Assembly (NCBI GenBank): GCA_019055375.1
Contig: JAHQIW010001404.1
Location: 124,001-188,000, forward strand
DNA: 64,000 bases
Origin: Parelaphostrongylus tenuis
Lineage: Eukaryota; Nematoda; Chromadorea; Rhabditida; Metastrongylidae
Direction of reading: 5' to 3'
This document shows, piece after piece, positions 1 to 10,563 of the stretch (positions within the stretch are counted from its first letter, which is position 1; every line of letters begins with the position of its first letter). The translations under genes and the position numbers were made by a program. The notes under the pieces are model-generated. The model worked only from the letters and a program-made list of their open reading frames with translations. It did no database searches and was not told the DNA's origin.

Positions 1-157
1 GGCAAGAGGTGGTCAAGTAAATGAATTTCGATTGATTATTGATACCCAATATCTGTCAACACAAGTGGGTTCAATGCCTATAGCGGCTACTATGCCAGAC
101 TGTCGACTGTTGACTGTTGACAGATAACGCGTTGTAGCGTTAAAATCAGTGCTGTGC

Positions 158-235
158 AAAGCGAGCGTCGGTGGTGCAACGGTTCAGCACACGCTCCCGG
201 AAAGAGTGAGATATCGTTTCGAGTTTCGGCTAACG
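158..235 (+). repeat. tRNA-like arm of a foldback repeat (left duplicate)
   Basis: The sequence runs GCGTCGGTGGTGCAACGG, then about 50 bases, then a degenerate B-box region and TAACGCA. It matches the tRNA-like arms at 41387-41460, 56995-57065 (minus) and 57478-57552. Its inverted partner would lie left of the window. A functional tRNA is unlikely because the B box has decayed and many copies exist. Confidence 0.6.
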
Positions 236-469
236 CAAGTGTTTTTGCACAGCACCCCATATTACTGGGAATATTATATGACCATACCACCGCAAGAGGC
301 GGTCAAATTATTGAATTTCGACTCATTAATCAATCAGATTGTCTTTTTGTGCTTCTGATATCAAGTATTACGGCATAAGTCTTTCAAATTTGATATTATG
401 TCATTTCATGGAGTACTATCGTAAAGTCATCATAATACTTAAAATGAGAGTTTGACGAGCTGGATCTCA

Positions 470-1660
470 AAAATGTTGCTTTGAACTGCATGCTACGCCA
501 TTTCATTGAGAATGGTTTTTTTACAAGAATAAAGTTTTTTTCTTTTCATAACAAAGAACTGAATTTTTTCAGAGAATGAACTCGCAATGATTTTTGATCA
601 TTGGTATACTTTCAAAGATGGGACCTCTATCGAATTATAGATGAGACTTTTTTCTGTCGTTTATTTTTGGTACTAACTTTCTATTATTCGCTTATTCTGT
701 ACTATGAGGAAACTTTATATAGCGATTATGACACTGGACATGTGCACCGTTTACACCCTTTATGCACATTTCTTTTAATTGAATGCCATAACTTCACTGC
801 ATGATTTTTTCCGGTTCTTTCCGCACAGTACTCAAAACAAAAGCTCATAGATCTTACTCTTTCCTCAGATAATCCTAGAAATATCCCTTTTTCACATCCA
901 GATTTTGTTGATGCCTATTTTTTGTAGTTCATGAAGCGGGTACATATGCCAAACTGGACAACTCGTCTAAAAACCAGTTATGCCTGAAAAATGTTCTGAT
1001 TAGATGGCCGTCAACATCAGAAAATGTGAGATCAGATTGTGCACTATCTCCAAAATTTCACACTGCTCACTATTTGAATAATCAGAAGTCATTATCTCCG
1101 GACTGCGCCTTCAGAAGTGGTCGATTGAACAGATTGTTAAAATCATTTGAACTTCCCACGCTTCGAACAATGAAAACTTTCGAAATTCCAGTCAGTACTG
1201 TACTGTGTTGCGCTCAATCACATCGAGAGGACCATGATGAAGAAGTAATCGGTGAGCGGCCAAGGAAGTTGTCGTCACTCGGAATCTTGCCCTAGCCTGT
1301 AATGACGCAGAAAGATGCACAAAGCAACGTTACGCTCAGGTGCAAGCAGCCAATCGAAATCCACAAATTATAATGCTCGATATTTGGGAGTTGTTTGTAG
1401 GACAGACAATATCTGGTGTCATCGATAAAATGACGATGAGAAAGGACGCTCTTACTTTCACAAAATAGACGAAAAGAAAAGGCAATAAGAGATAGAATTA
1501 TTATTATTCCTAAAGGATTTAGTTTCTTCACTGAAAAAATGGATTCTTGGGACGCATCTGCGCTTTCTGTACCAGAAACACTTGAAGCATTCTCCTCGGC
1601 AATACGCCATCTTTTTTGTGATGATGAAGTGTTTCGACTATCTAATTTTTATTATTAGGT
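470..1660 (+). repeat. Dispersed repeat family R-A, copy 1
   Basis: Uncharacterised repeat with collinear copies at 32560-33330, 41500-42480 and 57750-58990. Shared landmarks include the stretch around 1025-1180 and the stretch around 1215-1400 (words GAAGTAATCGGTGAGCG and GGGACAGACA or its variants). Short open stretches occur but none recurs intact in all copies, and I recognise no transposase or polymerase motif. Confidence 0.6.
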
Positions 1661-1884
1661 TCTGGCAATAATTTTGGCCCTGGACTATTGAACACGAAAT
1701 CTATCGACGAAAAATAATTAGAATTGCTCAACAATACTAATTCGAGTATGCGTTATGAGCTTGAACACACTCTCCAAAAAACAAATCAATACCGCGTTTA
1801 TAGAACTCGTCATCCTTGAATTCAAAAAACTGCTGTTACTCAATACAGTTGATTGAGGTAGTGGAACTTTTACTCACTCAAAAG

Positions 1885-2090
1885 TGCTGCAGAGACCGGA
1901 ATAGGTAACAGTCGGACGGCTACAAGACGCGACTGCGTAGCGGATTATCCAGCAACTCCCAGCCCAGATGGGTCAACTTCGTTTTTGTCAATTCGGAGAC
2001 GTGCAGCCTCACATTGTCTTCAACCGTTTGCCTACCACATATCCAGAGGTGTGTCTGACTCAGCCTCTCGCCCGGTCCCACCAATCAAGT
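1885..2090 (-). pseudogene. mariner transposase fragment (left duplicate)
   Basis: The minus strand encodes a short piece typical of the catalytic region of mariner/Tc1-type DDE transposases: a DNARLHVSELTK-like stretch followed by LGWELLDHP, with the first N of the motif replaced here. In an intact enzyme this region carries the second catalytic aspartate (the DNARPH box). Only about 60 codons survive and nothing of the N-terminal DNA-binding region is recognisable around it. The same fragment is at 59205-59412. Confidence 0.7.
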
Positions 2091-2297
2091 CTGTACTCTC
2101 TGTAAAAAACTATAATATGTTCAATTCCTTGGCACACCAATTTAGAGTACATCTCATGTAGTAATACCGTAACATAAGCGGTCAAGCTATATAATTTGTT
2201 CATCACCATTCATTCAACAACCTGCAAAATATAACCATAGTTTCCAACAATTTGCAACTTCTGACAGCATATTATAACTACATATAACATAGGAAGA

Positions 2298-2540
2298 GCG
2301 CAGGTGGCGCAGTGATGCTCTGCGTCGCACACGAGGTCAGTGGTTGGATCTCGCGCTCATGGCTCACCAAGTCATCCATCCTTCCAGGGTCGGTAAATTT
2401 TTACCAGACTGGCTCCAGACTTCTCTGAAAGGATAAGCACTCGGTTTAGCGGGAGGCCACCGCTTGTCATTGTAAAGGCCAAATTTGCATTCCATCACCT
2501 CAAGCGATGTTAACGATTGAAGACGAAGGCATGGCGCGTT
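2298..2540 (+). mobile_element. tRNA-derived SINE (left duplicate)
   Basis: It starts with a tRNA-like head: an A-box-like GTGGCGCAGTGATGC, then a B-box-like GGTTGGATCTC about 45 bases on. A non-tRNA body follows (CCAAGTCATCCATCC, TTACCAGACTGG, TGGAGGCCACCGC-like). The same head and body recur at 36640-36850 and 59628-59870 (+), and a head-only copy lies at 23530-23625 on the minus strand. Four copies with independent flanks support a SINE rather than a tRNA gene. Confidence 0.75.
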
Positions 2541-2559
2541 CCACAGGTTTGATTGACGC

Positions 2560-2957
2560 CGAGAACTTTATCCTTTAGCTTTTCTGAAGTGAGGAAGCAA
2601 AAACAATATTACACTTCAAATAACACGGCAGTGCAATGATTGCAAGATAAATACAGCGAATACTTGCGAAATATTTGTTGATTGATGATAAAACAGCAAC
2701 TACGTATCATCGCTGAGGTTACGAAAATGTGCGGGATCATAACAGTTCGAGCTAAAGAGCGTTTTACCCTCAACACTTCTAGTATTTGTTTTCTTAGCAA
2801 GATTTTGAGCATACAAGGAGCTTTTTTAGGCAGACATCTTTTTTATAGCACTCACATCGGTGACGGTTTCTTCGAGAAACCTTTTCGAAAACGCCGTTAG
2901 TCGTCGTTAAGGAGAATCGTATCCGAGATAACTGTCATAAACCGCTCCATAAAGTCA
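2560..2957. repeat. Outer arm of the piggyBac palindrome, left duplicate
   Basis: About 400 bp whose reverse complement recurs at 62150-62650. It lies just beyond the minus-strand piggyBac fragment (3440-4080), as the 62 kb arm lies beyond the plus-strand one. It is therefore probably the 3' non-coding end of the same element. In the right duplicate the matching left arm is 59890-60300. Confidence 0.65.
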
Positions 2958-2984
2958 CTAGCCTAAAACGAGGTTGGTACGCCA

Positions 2985-3032
2985 GGGCCATACACCGGAG
3001 TTTCGTAGGCTCGTACTCCTCGTCAGTGACCC
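2985..3032 (-). ncRNA. Type I hammerhead ribozyme, family 1, degenerate
   Basis: Read on the minus strand: stem I GGGTCA/TGGCCC, core CTGACGA, a stem II with a mismatch (GGAG against CTAC), GAA, then ACTCCGGTGT and A at the cleavage position. The core is intact but stems II and III have mismatches, so activity is doubtful. Confidence 0.75.
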
Positions 3033-3215
3033 CCGCCCCACATTAAGCCCTGCACTATAGCAAGGAGGAAGGCGTATGGCGTAATGGATCAGTTTTGGTC
3101 TACCAGCCGAAACCATCGACTGATGGTGCTGGACCTGTGTATTGTACACTATGCCATCACCACATACCACATTCGCCTCCCTCCTTGCTATAATGCAGGG
3201 CTTAATGTGGGGCGG

Positions 3216-3263
3216 GGGTCACTGACGAGGAGGACGAGCCTCCGAAACACCGGTGTATGGCCC
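3216..3263 (+). ncRNA. Type I hammerhead ribozyme, family 1
   Basis: By eye this folds completely. Stem I is GGGTCA with TGGCCC (one G-U pair), the core is CTGACGA, and stem II is GGAGG/CCTCC around an ACGAG loop. Then come GAA, the palindromic ACACCGGTGT as a very short stem III, and A3257 as the base before cleavage (GUA site). All invariant hammerhead positions are present. Expected function: self-cleavage of a transcript after A3257. Confidence 0.88.
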
Positions 3264-3439
3264 TGGCGTACCAACCTCGTTCTAGGCTAAAAACATTCTT
3301 TTTTTCTTGGATTTGATTTTGAATGTTTATTACGAGGTTTTAGAAACAGTCGATTTAATGGATTAGAAATGAAAGAGGATTAGCGCGTTTCACAACTAAA
3401 CTTAAAGAATGAAATTACAGATTATGAAGCTAACAACAG

Positions 3440-4080
3440 CAAAATACACATACCATTTTTTAGTTTGCCTGACGAATGGAGATTAGGCAGCCATATGGTC
3501 CGTACGGTCCACAGACCTCACAATCTTGTTGTAGTATCCAGCAACTCTAAACTTCTTCTTGCCCGAATTTACGTCATAGCCGGATGCTGTCGAAAGCATT
3601 TGAACTTCCCTTGTTAAACCATCAATACCATCACGCCATTGCGATTTTGCACTGCTCTTCACTGGCCCTTACGCAGTTTCTCCTTCATGAGCTCCTTTGG
3701 CATACCATTTCGGCTCTTCTTGCAGGTTCTGGTCAGGTAGTCAGGTATGTATTCTTCCACGACAGTTTTTCCTTTAGGGGAACACTGGTGCACCAGTTGT
3801 TGGCGTAAAGGTGCCTTCGTTGATCTAGCAGGCCCTTCAGCAAATCCATCACCACACGTAGCGATGAACGCCCACCGGATCCGGAGCTGCATCCGCATCT
3901 GTGTAGATGATTGTCTTATACGTGTATTATGTAAACTTATACATGTAAAAATGTCTGCTCCACATGCAGAACCCAAACACCGGTCCTGAAGACTTTAAAG
4001 AAGTCCAATGGATCTTGACAGACGCGGAATGCGTTATTCTGCGCTCCAACTAGATTGTCTTCGAAGGATTTAAGACTAGG
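3440..4080 (-). pseudogene. piggyBac transposase, C-terminal half (left duplicate, minus)
   Basis: Read on the minus strand in pieces across frameshifts: a stretch like VVMDLLKGLLDQRRHLYANN, then WCTSVPL, then KNTYLT, then (M)PKELMKEKLRKGQ and NGVMV. In piggyBac-family transposases this is the region of the third catalytic aspartate (DN-Y/W-TS-PL) followed by the KKG and NGVMVLKW-type segment. Several stops and shifts interrupt it. It faces away from the plus-strand piggyBac relic at 4290-5100, so the two are head to head. Confidence 0.75.
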
Positions 4081-4289
4081 CTTAATACGCTATTCGATCA
4101 TCACTCACTGCTCTGGTGTTGGCTGATGTGGACGATGCTTTATCGTCTAACTCACTATCCTGAGAGCTATTAGCTTTGGCGGCCGGTTCCATGTCCTCAT
4201 TATCATGAGACTACCTAGAAAGGACTTCATCATCGATGTGTAACTGCAAAAGCATGTCCTACACTTTGTCTACTTCAGACATAACATTG

Positions 4290-5100
4290 GTTTCTATTTA
4301 ATGAATACGAGCTATGACGGTGTCTTGCACTTTGATTCCTGGAGCATTCATCCAGGTCTTGCTGGAGTTTTAATGGAGTCGCATATCATGCCAAGGCATC
4401 GGTACACTGACATCATGGCCCATCTACATACACTTGACAATGACGAAGTCAACATACAGGATAAGCTGTATAGGATAAGGCAACTGATGGGCGTGGTGAA
4501 TACCAACTGCGTAGCTGTGTATCAGGCCGGAAAGAGATATATGCATCGGCGAATCGATGGCACCATTCAGAGAAAGAACCAAGCCCCGTCAGCACCCTCA
4601 TTGCAAAGGAACAGATTTCGTATGAAGCTTTTCAAAGTTTGTGGTGAAAGAGAATGCTCATTTTAGGCAATGATTTACACAGGTGCGGATACAATTCCGA
4701 AACTCGGCAAACCTTTGCCGAAGCAGGTGGTGACGGATTTAATGGAGGACCTACTGAATCAAGGAAGACACCTTTACGCCAAGAACTGGTGCACCACTGT
4801 TCCCTAGCGGAAAAACTGTTGAACAAAAATACATATCTGACTGCAGCCTGCAAGAAGAGGTGAAAAGGTATACTAAAGGAGTTCATGCAGGAGAAACTGC
4901 GTAAGGGCGAGTGAAGAGCCGTGCAAAATCGGAATGGCGTGATGGTACTCAGTGATTTGACAGGAGAGAAGTGCACACGCTTTTTAACAGCATACGGCCC
5001 GAGTAAATTCTGGCACGAAGAAGTTTGGAGTTGCTGAAAACTACAACAAGATTATGGGATTTGTAGACCTAATGGACCAGATGGCTGTGCACTCTCCATT
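4290..5100 (+). pseudogene. piggyBac transposase, most of the core (left duplicate, plus)
   Basis: The open stretch at 4301-4560 has the piggyBac N-terminal core: HPGLAGVLM, IMPRHRYTDIMAHLH, then DKLYRIR and a YQAGKRY segment where the family has PGRELSIDE-like sequence. Across frameshifts it continues as IYTGADTIPKLGKPLPK, VVTDLMEDLLNQGRHLYAKN and WCTTVP, then a stop, then KNTYLTAA and NGVMVL. It breaks at 5095, where the right duplicate continues for about 650 bp more. Clearly dead, but a long enough run to assign the family. Confidence 0.85.
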
Positions 5101-5339
5101 CTCCAGAAAAACTAAAATTGGTCGCGAATGTCTGAACACAAGGAATAGCTCTATTTTTCAAATCTCAAACATGATTTTATTTGTAAATTGCGTCTGCGAC
5201 GAGTCAAAATTTTCGTGCAAATCATGTGGAATGCGGTCTGATTTCGAAAATTATCAGTGAAAAGATACTGTGTAGCAATCCAGAGGAAAATCGATGTGAA
5301 ATTAATATCCACACACGGCTTTGATAAAATCTTTTGGTA

Positions 5340-5550
5340 TAAGCATTAGTTGAGATTCGCTGACCTGTTACGGTGTCATTTTACATGCCAGAAGGATTAC
5401 TGTGGCGAAACTACTAATTGTTCAGTAAATCAATTGGAACGGCACGAAACCGATACAGCACGAGACTGCTTCAACGCGGAACTCTTGAACACTGAACTGC
5501 TTGATCAGCTTCCATCAGCGTCAGTAAGAAACTTATATTCAGATCGATAA
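5340..5550 (+). repeat. Dispersed repeat R-C (left duplicate)
   Basis: Repeat with GAGATTCGCTGACC, ATTACTGTGGCGAAAC, CAGTAAATCAATTGGAACG and AACTGCTTGATCAGCTT. Related copies are 38940-39180 (+), 14470-14700 (-) and 62985-63175. In the 14 kb and 38 kb copies it adjoins a Penelope-type end, so it may be the body of a non-autonomous relative. Confidence 0.6.
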
Positions 5551-5699
5551 TTCTACATCATTGGTGTTCAGACTTCTCACCCCTAGAGCGAATAAATTAG
5601 AGTCTTCCACTCACAAAACGGATGAATAGAACCTATCATTTGCAAAACGTGTGAAATAGATTTCGTGATGCTAAGCGATATGCAAAACTTTTGACTCGT

Positions 5700-5790
5700 G
5701 TAGTAGTGACACACGCCATCCAGTGTGGTCGTAATTCAGACTGAGAGGTCGGATTCAACTCTCGCCTAGTGTCGGAAGTTTACCGTATCA
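5700..5790 (+). repeat. tRNA-like repeat (left duplicate)
   Basis: Degenerate A box (AGTGACACACGCC) and B box (GGTCGGATTCAACTC), then GTCGGAAGTTTACCGTATC. The 3' part resembles the tails at 8570-8600 and 12306-12330. The copy in the right duplicate is at 63330-63420. Confidence 0.45.
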
Positions 5791-6889
5791 CTCAGCATAT
5801 TTAAATGTATAGTAAAGCGTCATAGCACCGTTGTACGAGCAGTGGAATAAGAAATGTTGCTGTACAGAATAGAATTTATAGTGATACGCTTGACAATTTC
5901 CGCTAACATATATGAGACGAGTGCAATTTTTGCTCATTACACTACTTCGATCACTACTTTATGGAGAAATGTACAGTGCAAGGAGTGCTTCCCAAAATGT
6001 TTGTGCTGCATTACTAGACTGTATTATTATAGCATTGCACGACGGATAATTCGCAAATCCTATTATTAACATCTCGAATTCACTCAACAGAAAAATAGTG
6101 ATTTATTCCTACTACGCCGAGGTTAATTTTCGAAACTTGATTTCAGTGTCATCCTATACCACAGAGCAAATTCCGGGTGGGTGATAGAGTTTTATGTTCT
6201 CCACTAGCAAAAGATAGAATCGTTTGACGGTGTTGCGCAGTTCACTCTGTTGTATGATTCAGATATGTTCATTCTCAGTACTAATTCAAGCGATATATAT
6301 TTATTACTTTGAAAAATAGGAAAGGCTGTCGGTTAAGTTGACACTGATTGTGAATTAGAAATATTTTGGACTTCTCATAGGATTTATTACGACATTAAGA
6401 AGTAAGATAGACAACTGAAAATTTTAACATCTACACGAATGGAATGCAACTTCCCTCTATAAATTGTACAGTGAAAAACTTATTTTGTGTCTTGTCATCG
6501 CGAAGAACGGGGAGAAATTCAAGGCGTTCCATAAACACCCATCTTCTTGAGGAACTTGAAACGTTTGCTAAGGTGAGCAAGTAAGCCTCTGCTTAGATCC
6601 ACTTTGTTGGTCTTCTTAACGATTTCAATTTTCTTCTTCCATATGATTGCAAATTTCATGAAATTACTAGATTTTGTGCCTCGTTACAAAATTTAGTGCA
6701 TTGATGCAAATATGCTTCTACTGAATCAACTTTGGTACGGTTTGCATTTACCTCCTTCTTACTGGTGGTCTGTTGAGACGATCTCATCCCGCCTCTTTCT
6801 AGATCCATCAGTAAACTCTGTCAAAGTTCTCGTTTTGGCTATCGACCGCCTTTGGGGTCAATAAACACATTTTGAGAGTCGCGTCAAAG

Positions 6890-7330
6890 TGACAGGCTAA
6901 TGAGAATATCAAAGCTGAACAAAAACGACTTCTGATTTCTAGAAATTGTTTGCCAAAAACGTTTGACACTCAAAGTTGTGCTTCGCTTCCATCAATCGAT
7001 ATTGTTGACACAATTTCTTGGAGAAAACACTTTTAACGTCGGCGCCCTCGACGGCGTGTTTTTTATTGTTGAGAAAGTTGATATTGTGTCGCTGCATCGC
7101 GCGATGATGAGAATCAAATTGAAGACGTGCCCCCTGGAAACTGGTGCATTCATTTCAATTTCTCTTTAACTGACCTCATTCAACTAGACCATAGTCACAA
7201 GGAATTTGATACGCATTTGACCTCACTAATCGATCATCTTGTGCATCAGAATAGGTGGATCTGTCGCAAAATTTTCTTGGAAAAATCTCACTTTCTATCA
7301 AACGAGTTCGGAACCCTAAAAATCTATTAC
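6890..7330 (+). other. Conserved block upstream of G1
   Basis: A block recurring upstream of each G paralogue: about 27560-27900 before G2 and 51690-52150 before G3. Shared words are TTTGACACTCAAA-like, GTCGGCGC or GCCGGCG, and GAGAAAgTTGATATT-like. It may hold upstream exons of the same gene or another small gene, or promoter sequence. No frame stays open in all three, so I do not assign a protein. Confidence 0.45.
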
Positions 7331-7407
7331 AGAAATAAGCAAAATTCATGCTCACCCATGTTTATGATGTTTTCTCAAATTTTAGCAAAATCAAAATCTT
7401 CACAAGA

Positions 7408-9166
7408 ATGGCGAGACGCTGGACCGACCCCATTATAAGTTTGCTGCTGGTCACAGTCCTGACAGTGTCTGGATGTGGAGTGTTGCCTGGTGGCCTAGGT
7501 AAAGAGCAAACAGTAAAAGAATGCTATGATACCAACGATAATCCCGCTCTGAATAGAAGTTTATGAACGATTAATAAGAACTTGTATTTATGCTTCTCAT
7601 CAGGACTCGACAATAGTAATTTTGAAGTTTTTTGATAAAAGGATTTATTTTCGAAAAAAATGTTGAGTAAAAAGTTCCGACATAAGGACTTTCTTTCTAA
7701 TTATATGCTACGGATATTACGAAATTTCACTGCAGTGAGCACTAGGGACTTCAATGTCACCGACTTCATAACAATGCCTATATCTATGATATACACTAAC
7801 GACAGCAATGTTGCTTTTCGGTTCCCCGACATATCAACTAGCAAGGAGCAAGCTATCTCGTTTGTTGAGCGTGTAGTCAAGCATGCAGTGAGTTTGAAAC
7901 TTTCAGTTTTTGAAATATCCAGGCCAATTCAAGATAGGTGAGGTGCTTATTTTTTTATAAAACTTCGGCCTCCTAGTGGTTCTGTGAATTCTATCGCTTC
8001 ACATAATTTCATCAAAAGCACTCTCGAATAAACTCTGACCAAGTAGCAAAAAAATTTGCCCTTTAGGTCATCCAAACTGTTGAACATCAAGGTCGTAGCT
8101 CTTTTCTACCTGATTCTGTAATCTACCTGATCCTGAGTCAACTTACTGTCACGGTCAATTACGAGCCTTGTTTTGTGCCGAAATGCTGTTACTCCGGATG
8201 ATACCAATAGTGAGTCCTGAATATTGTATAGTCAATTAAAGTATTTCAGGCAGAATTGCAATGAAAATCAAAACAGATTGGCATGCAAGAGTTATTTTCC
8301 AAACGAAAAGAACAAGCACAATCTAGGAAGTCACTATAAAAGGTTCTGCAATATGAGAAATAATCATAGCACATTATCATATCCATTATCTGTCAACTGA
8401 CTGGGTTCATTTCCAATTTCGACTAAACAGGCCAAACCGCTGACAGCTCGTTGGTCACTGATAGATAGATAGTAGCACAGAGTGGTTGTCAAATTAGGCG
8501 TCGATAGTGTAACGGGTTAGAGCACGTCGCCCCGTATACGGTGGATACGGTTCAGTCCCACTTGACGCGAAGGTTTTGTGCATCACTCTGCGTCATTGAT
8601 TATATATAATTTCGCTAAAATAGAAACTACAAGATCAATGACATTTTATAAAGGAGTTATTGTCGTATCATCTCCTGAGAAAGGTACATCAATCGAAATG
8701 TCGATGATATTTGAGAAGGCTCTCAAAGAGTATATGGAATCAGTGTTCATAAACATTTCCAACTCTTTCAGTTTTTACTGATGTGACAGAAATCCCCTTC
8801 AGACTCAAAGTTTCTTGCAGCCGTGGCTCTCGAACCCTACTGCATCATTATTGGCAACACGTGGACGGGAGATTGCTTCGTTCCAGTACAACGGAACACG
8901 GTGTGGATAACTGACGCATCATTAGGTCCTCCTAGAACCCGCCAAAGAACAATCACGGGCCATATCATGGTTCGAAAGACTTTCTTTTCCTGCAGACTTA
9001 CTTTGTATAGAGAGAGAAACTTATGTAGACCACAAACATCATCATGGCGAATTGGCCGACGGCAATGTGGCAGGGCTTAGTGGACAGAGCGATTCAAATG
9101 TTGGCATACGGCACACTTGAACGTCACTTCTTTTCGGCAACTGTGACTGTCGGCGAAAGATATTAA
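7408..9166 (+). pseudogene. G1: five-exon secreted-protein-type gene with one frameshift
   Basis: Exons: A 7408-7498 (ATG, hydrophobic SLLLVTVLTV then SGCG, a signal-peptide-like start), B 7736-7887 (open for 50 codons; NVTDF, NVAFRFPDI, SFVERVV), C 8067-8209 (FLPDSV, LILSQLTVTVNYEP), D 8821-8969 (CIIIGNTWTGDC, TITGHIM), E 9029-9166 (NIIMANW, AMWQGLVDRA, HFFSATVTV, TAA). All introns are GT..AG with matching phases; intron D/E is only 59 bp. Exon C is 143 nt but the phases require 142, so one base is extra just after the YEP codons. The same exon order and splice phases occur in G2 and partly in G3, which proves a real gene family. The function is unknown to me; signal peptide plus cysteines suggest secretion. 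The intron C/D holds a tRNA-like repeat (8487-8600). If the extra base is a sequencing error the gene could be live. Confidence 0.75.
8487..8600 (+). repeat. tRNA-like repeat in G1 intron
   Basis: GCGTCGATAGTGTAACGGG, TTAGAGCACG and GGTTCAGTCCCACTTGACGC give A- and B-box-like segments, followed by GCGAAGGTTTTGTGCATCAC. Same family as 12238-12330. Confidence 0.55.
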
Positions 9167-9384
9167 ACCGTGATTTTTCAAGACAAATATTTCTTTTTGA
9201 TTGTTACTGATGCTTAATACACCACCAATAAAGTGATGAATTACATGGATATTGATTGGTCAGAGTAAAGCAATAAACTGGTTGTAGCAAAGGTTTGTAG
9301 CCGATGTACTATATTTATGTGGTGGTTCAGTGGATTTGTAATGTATTGTGAAGGTTCAGTGGTTTATACGGGTTATAACAAACA

Positions 9385-9467
9385 ATAGGATGGAACCAAA
9401 CAATGGCGTGGTACCAAACAATGTGGTAGAACCAAACAACCTATAATATACATGCATTACTAAAATG

Positions 9468-9527
<60 letters not shown>
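9385..9527. repeat. Short tandem repeat and (TA)n microsatellite
   Basis: 9390-9444 has three degenerate units of about 18 bp built on GGTAccAAACAATG. 9466-9527 is a near-pure TA run. Neither has an evident function. Confidence 0.85.
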
Positions 9528-9529
<2 letters not shown>

Positions 9530-9599
9530 CACGACATATCGTTATGCGAACATATGCGTGAAGTCAATATGGGTGACCGACTGATGAGGAGTATCGAGG

Positions 9600-9760
9600 A
9601 CAGTGTTATGGCAAGTGGTGTTATTGTAGCTGACGGTGTTATTGTATGTAAGTGATGATGTTATCGTAAGTGATCATGTTATTGCATATGATCATGTTAT
9701 TGCATTTGACATTGTTATGACAAGTGACAATGTTATTGTAATTGACGATGTTTCGTAATT
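9600..9760. repeat. Degenerate 21-bp tandem repeat
   Basis: About seven units on the pattern TGATnATGTTATTGcA. Because the period is a multiple of three, the minus strand shows a 61-codon frame rich in CNNMI-like repeats (9639-9824). That frame is a by-product, not a gene. Confidence 0.7.
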
Positions 9761-10255
9761 GTCGAAGCATGACTAAGCGGCGGAGCCCATTTGGGAATGC
9801 TATGTTCGCCCCCAAGTAGAACACCGACGGCGGGATCCAGTGGGTGAGTATATAGTGTTAGCAGTGGGGTCGCTAGTGATTAGATATGGGCAGAATCCCT
9901 AAACCGCGGTGATGGGCCGAGCATAGCCAAAAGGAGTTTGCTCCGCCACGGAAGTACTATGTTCCGCTCACAAATCTATTGAATTCATCTGAGTTGTATG
10001 AATGCAACCTTATGAAAGTAATAGTTACAAGACAACGAGGTTGTGTAGAGAGAGCAATCAAATGGATCGACAATGTACTGAGGTGAGGTGGTCCGGGTGA
10101 TGTCAGACGACCGTACGGATGATGACCCGCGATCGAACTGACTGTTGAGGTTGGTGGCAGCTGGGTGCCGCCCTTGTCACTTGGACCATTTCTGTCTAAG
10201 GTCCTCGAGCCTCTGCGATACCACTTGCTCTCTAAGGTCGTGACCATTCTGCGCT

Positions 10256-10563
10256 GTCCTAAATTATCATGTAATTCCCGAAAAGATAGCAAAACTCCGT
10301 TGGGAGGTTTGCTATATTCCGGCCATCGCAAAAGGATCGTCTCTTATGCTCAATGTCCGTGGGTCTATGAGCTTGCACATCGTGGCCGTCTTTCATGTTC
10401 GAAGACGAGATGGCTGAATGAGAAGAGGAGTTTTCCTGTAAGAGGATAGAGACCTGGAATTGACATTTAGGTGAGGCGTCTAAGTTCGTAGACCATTTGC
10501 GCTGCCTAAATTATCATGTAATTCCCGAAAAGATAGCAAAACTCCGTTGGGAGGTTTGCTATA
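10256..10563. repeat. Direct repeat pair, 60 bp, 245 bp apart
   Basis: 10263-10317 and 10508-10562 share an identical run from AAATTATCATGTAATTCCCG to GGGAGGTTTGCTATAT. The flanks before it are also similar (GACCATTCTGCGCTG versus GACCATTTGCGCTG). The intervening 190 bp are unrelated and GC-richer than the surroundings. This could be the ends of a small element or a local duplication. Confidence 0.75.

Larger units (their letters stand above)
2958..3352. mobile_element. Hammerhead foldback, family 1 (inverted dimer)
   Basis: A large imperfect palindrome. AGCCTAAAACGAGGTTGG at the left is mirrored by CCAACCTCGTTCTAGGCT at 3272-3289, and the arms stay complementary inward for over 100 bp. Each arm carries a hammerhead pointing outward (2985-3032 minus, 3216-3263 plus). 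The right arm continues with a tail (3290-3352) matching the tail of the 54152-54884 elements. The right duplicate lacks the element and has about 75 bp of different sequence there (60291-60355), so arrival involved loss of target sequence or the site diverged. No target-site duplication is visible. Two 68-70 codon open frames inside are by-products of the palindrome. Confidence 0.85.
1..6312 (+). repeat. Segmental duplication, left copy
   Basis: This segment matches 57319-64000 in the same orientation and nearly base for base, with scattered substitutions and small indels. The window starts inside the match and ends inside the other copy, so the full length is unknown. Two large differences stand out. 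The left copy has a ribozyme foldback (2958-3352) where the right copy has about 75 bp of unrelated sequence. It also lacks about 650 bp that the right copy keeps at 62105-62755. The repeats inside, from dispersed repeat to piggyBac pair, are otherwise collinear. A true duplication or two uncollapsed haplotypes in the assembly would both explain this. Confidence 0.93.

Noticed and set aside
2958..3290. Two 68-70 codon frames with a shared RLPPCY..GLNVGRGSLT stretch on opposite strands
   Set aside because: They are the two arms of a palindrome read in mirror image; the open frames follow from the foldback and its hammerhead, not from a protein.
9466..9527. AT-rich run as replication origin or promoter
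   Set aside because: A simple TA microsatellite with no associated gene start.
9578..9625. CTGATGAGG followed by GAG and GTGTTATGG, resembling a family-1 hammerhead
   Set aside because: No GAA after a paired stem II and no matching stem I; the core is incomplete, so chance or a very old relic.
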